A stretch of DNA of 42,714 bases, taken from the NCBI GenBank assembly GCA_964545475.1, contig CAZJGG010000023.1, forward strand, positions 1 through 42,714, given 5' to 3'. The notes under the pieces are model-generated. The model did no database searches. It was given only the letters and a program-made list of their open reading frames with translations, and was not told the origin of the DNA. Both the position numbers and the translations under genes were made by a program. Origin of the DNA: CAZJGG01 sp964545475 (GTDB lineage: Bacteria > Bacillota > Clostridia > Lachnospirales > JAISER01). Shown here piece by piece: positions 41,655 through 42,714 of this stretch. How positions within the stretch are numbered: the stretch's first letter is position 1; the number at the start of each line of letters is the position of its first letter.

Positions 41655-42714
41655 ATGAGTAATATAGCATTAGAATTACAAAGAATAACTGACGGAATAA
41701 TTACAACAGGTTCAAATGTTGTTTTTGAAATAATAAAATTTTTAGCTGGAAACATTTCATATAATTCTACAACAGGTGTAATAACTTTTAATGAAGCAGG
41801 AAGGTATATAGTTGATTGGTGGGTTGATACACAAACATCCACATCTACCACCGGGATTCAGTTTGCTCTAACCTCATCTTCGGGAGATTTCATAGTTGGA
41901 GATTCACCTATTAAAACAGGTCAAGTTTCAGGTTTTGGAATCATTGAAGTTCTTGCACCTGGCGAAACGCTGAGGCTAATAAACTCAACTCCAGTAAATA
42001 TAGTTTATTCTTCTGTTGTGCCAATAAAGGCATCATTAAAAGTTGTAGAGCAAAATTCTACTACAGGAACAACCGGGCCAACTGGTCCAACTGGTCCAAC
42101 TGGTCCTAGGGGACTAAGAGGCTTTACTGGTGACACTGGCCCTACTGGTCCAAGAGGGCGAAGAGGCTTTACTGGTGACACTGGCCCTACTGGTCCTAGG
42201 GGACTAAGAGGCTTTACTGGTGACACTGGCCCTACTGGTCCTACTGGTCCTACTGGCCCAACTGGTCCAACTGGTCCTACTGGTCCTACTGGTCCAACAG
42301 GTCCTACCGGTCTAACAGGTCCTACTGGCCCAACTGGTCCTACTGGTCCTACTGGTCCTACTGGTCCAACAGGTCCTACAGGCCCAACAGGTCCTACAGG
42401 CCCAACTGGCCCAACAGGTCCTACCGGCGATACTGGTCCTACTGGTGACACTGGTCCGACAGGCCCAACTGGTTCTACTGGTCCTACCGGCGATACTGGT
42501 CCTACTGGTGACACTGGTCCGACAGGCCCAACTGGTCCAACAGGTACAACAGGTCCTACTGGCCCCACAGGTCCAACTGGTCCTACTGGTCCAACAGGTC
42601 CTACCGGCGACACTGGTCCTACTGGTGACACTGGTCCGACAGGCCCAACTGGTCCTACCGGCGCAACTGGTCCTACAGGTCCTACCAGCGACACTGGTCC
42701 TACCGGTCCAACTG
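41655..42714 (+). CDS. Collagen-repeat protein with N-terminal globular domain (partial, runs off the window)
   Basis: The ATG at 41655 has a strong SD (AAGGAGGA) and stands 22 bp after the previous stop codon. The frame stays open to the edge, 353 complete codons. Residues about 1-135 (MSNIALELQRITDG..., FNEAGRYIVDWWVD, GQVSGFGIIEV) are homologous to the C-terminal domain of the previous protein. From about residue 138 to the edge are Gly-X-Y triplets: three GPRGLRGFTGDTGPT-type blocks, then GPT/GDT repeats. One triplet loses its glycine (GPTSDTG near 42687). The C-terminus is not in the window. Confidence 0.88.
   Translation, partial: MSNIALELQRITDGIITTGSNVVFEIIKFLAGNISYNSTTGVITFNEAGRYIVDWWVDTQTSTSTTGIQFALTSSSGDFIVGDSPIKTGQVSGFGIIEVLAPGETLRLINSTPVNIVYSSVVPIKASLKVVEQNSTTGTTGPTGPTGPTGPRGLRGFTGDTGPTGPRGRRGFTGDTGPTGPRGLRGFTGDTGPTGPTGPTGPTGPTGPTGPTGPTGPTGLTGPTGPTGPTGPTGPTGPTGPTGPTGPTGPTGPTGPTGDTGPTGDTGPTGPTGSTGPTGDTGPTGDTGPTGPTGPTGTTGPTGPTGPTGPTGPTGPTGDTGPTGDTGPTGPTGPTGATGPTGPTSDTGPTGPT
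42102..42236 (+). repeat. Three tandem 45-bp repeats inside the collagen-like gene
   Basis: The units are 42102-42146, 42147-42191 and 42192-42236. Units 1 and 3 are identical; unit 2 differs in the PRGRRG codons. Each encodes 15 residues (GPRGLRGFTGDTGPT). Further on, a 57-bp block beginning GGTCCTACCGGCGA recurs at 42418, 42480 and 42598. Confidence 0.9.

Noticed and set aside
42005..42694. Minus-strand 229-codon GPV-repeat frame
   Set aside because: It is the antisense shadow of the second collagen stalk. The plus frame has a strong SD and a domain homologous to its neighbour.
42060..42714. CRISPR-like or satellite repeat array
   Set aside because: The repeats have no unique spacers and keep a Gly-X-Y reading frame, so they are coding.

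Overview
The window is a low-GC Gram-positive chromosome from an anaerobic, flagellated, endospore-forming member of the Clostridia, probably Lachnospirales-like. I infer this from gene content, not from a marker-gene match. The supporting genes are CwlD (spore cortex amidase), a SpoIID-like protein, Rex, a sensory-type [FeFe]-hydrogenase, an MttB-family methyltransferase, flagellin, and exosporium-type collagen-like proteins. One 100-N scaffold gap lies at 13240-13339. The last gene runs off the right edge.

Region 1 (1-10.6 kb) is mostly housekeeping. It holds an RlmCD-type rRNA methyltransferase and an S1-domain protein. An eight-gene minus-strand operon then reads small membrane protein, lipid kinase, argS, mltG, trmR, trhP, secreted ComEC-like hydrolase, DUF3006. 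An alpha/beta hydrolase and cwlD follow.

Region 2 (10.6-18.6 kb) is surface and cell wall. It has a flagellin with a long hairpin-bearing leader, a frameshifted lipoprotein, the scaffold gap inside a foldback repeat, and a 1003-residue protein with ten peptidoglycan-binding repeats. Divergent to that is a SpoIID-like protein with a peptidoglycan-binding tail. A Cys-rich C_GCAxxG_C_C protein closes the block.

Region 3 (18.6-25.8 kb) has a two-component system in one operon with two radical SAM genes, a decayed DUF421/YetF remnant, an MttB-family methyltransferase and an unknown exported protein.

Region 4 (25.8-38.0 kb) is glycerol and redox metabolism. A promoter plus attenuator-like leader (26083-26213) is followed by three abutting repeats. 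Next come the glycerol-3-phosphate oxidation operon (GlpA-like, flavoprotein, DUF1667, GlpP) and glpK, then a GC-rich island that may be a structured RNA. After these come a LysR regulator, rex, a sensory hydrogenase with a PP2C phosphatase, and an iron alcohol dehydrogenase.

Region 5 (38.0-42.7 kb) pairs CapE/CapF nucleotide-sugar enzymes with two divergent collagen-like genes. The two genes carry the same globular domain at opposite ends: one has it C-terminal, the other N-terminal.

A recurring theme is foldback (long inverted-repeat) elements of several families, many abutting stop codons and none with a transposase in the window. The most unusual observations are the inverted architecture of the collagen-like pair, the three-way exclusive leader of the glp operon and the repeats inserted behind it, the GC-rich island, and the foldback families.
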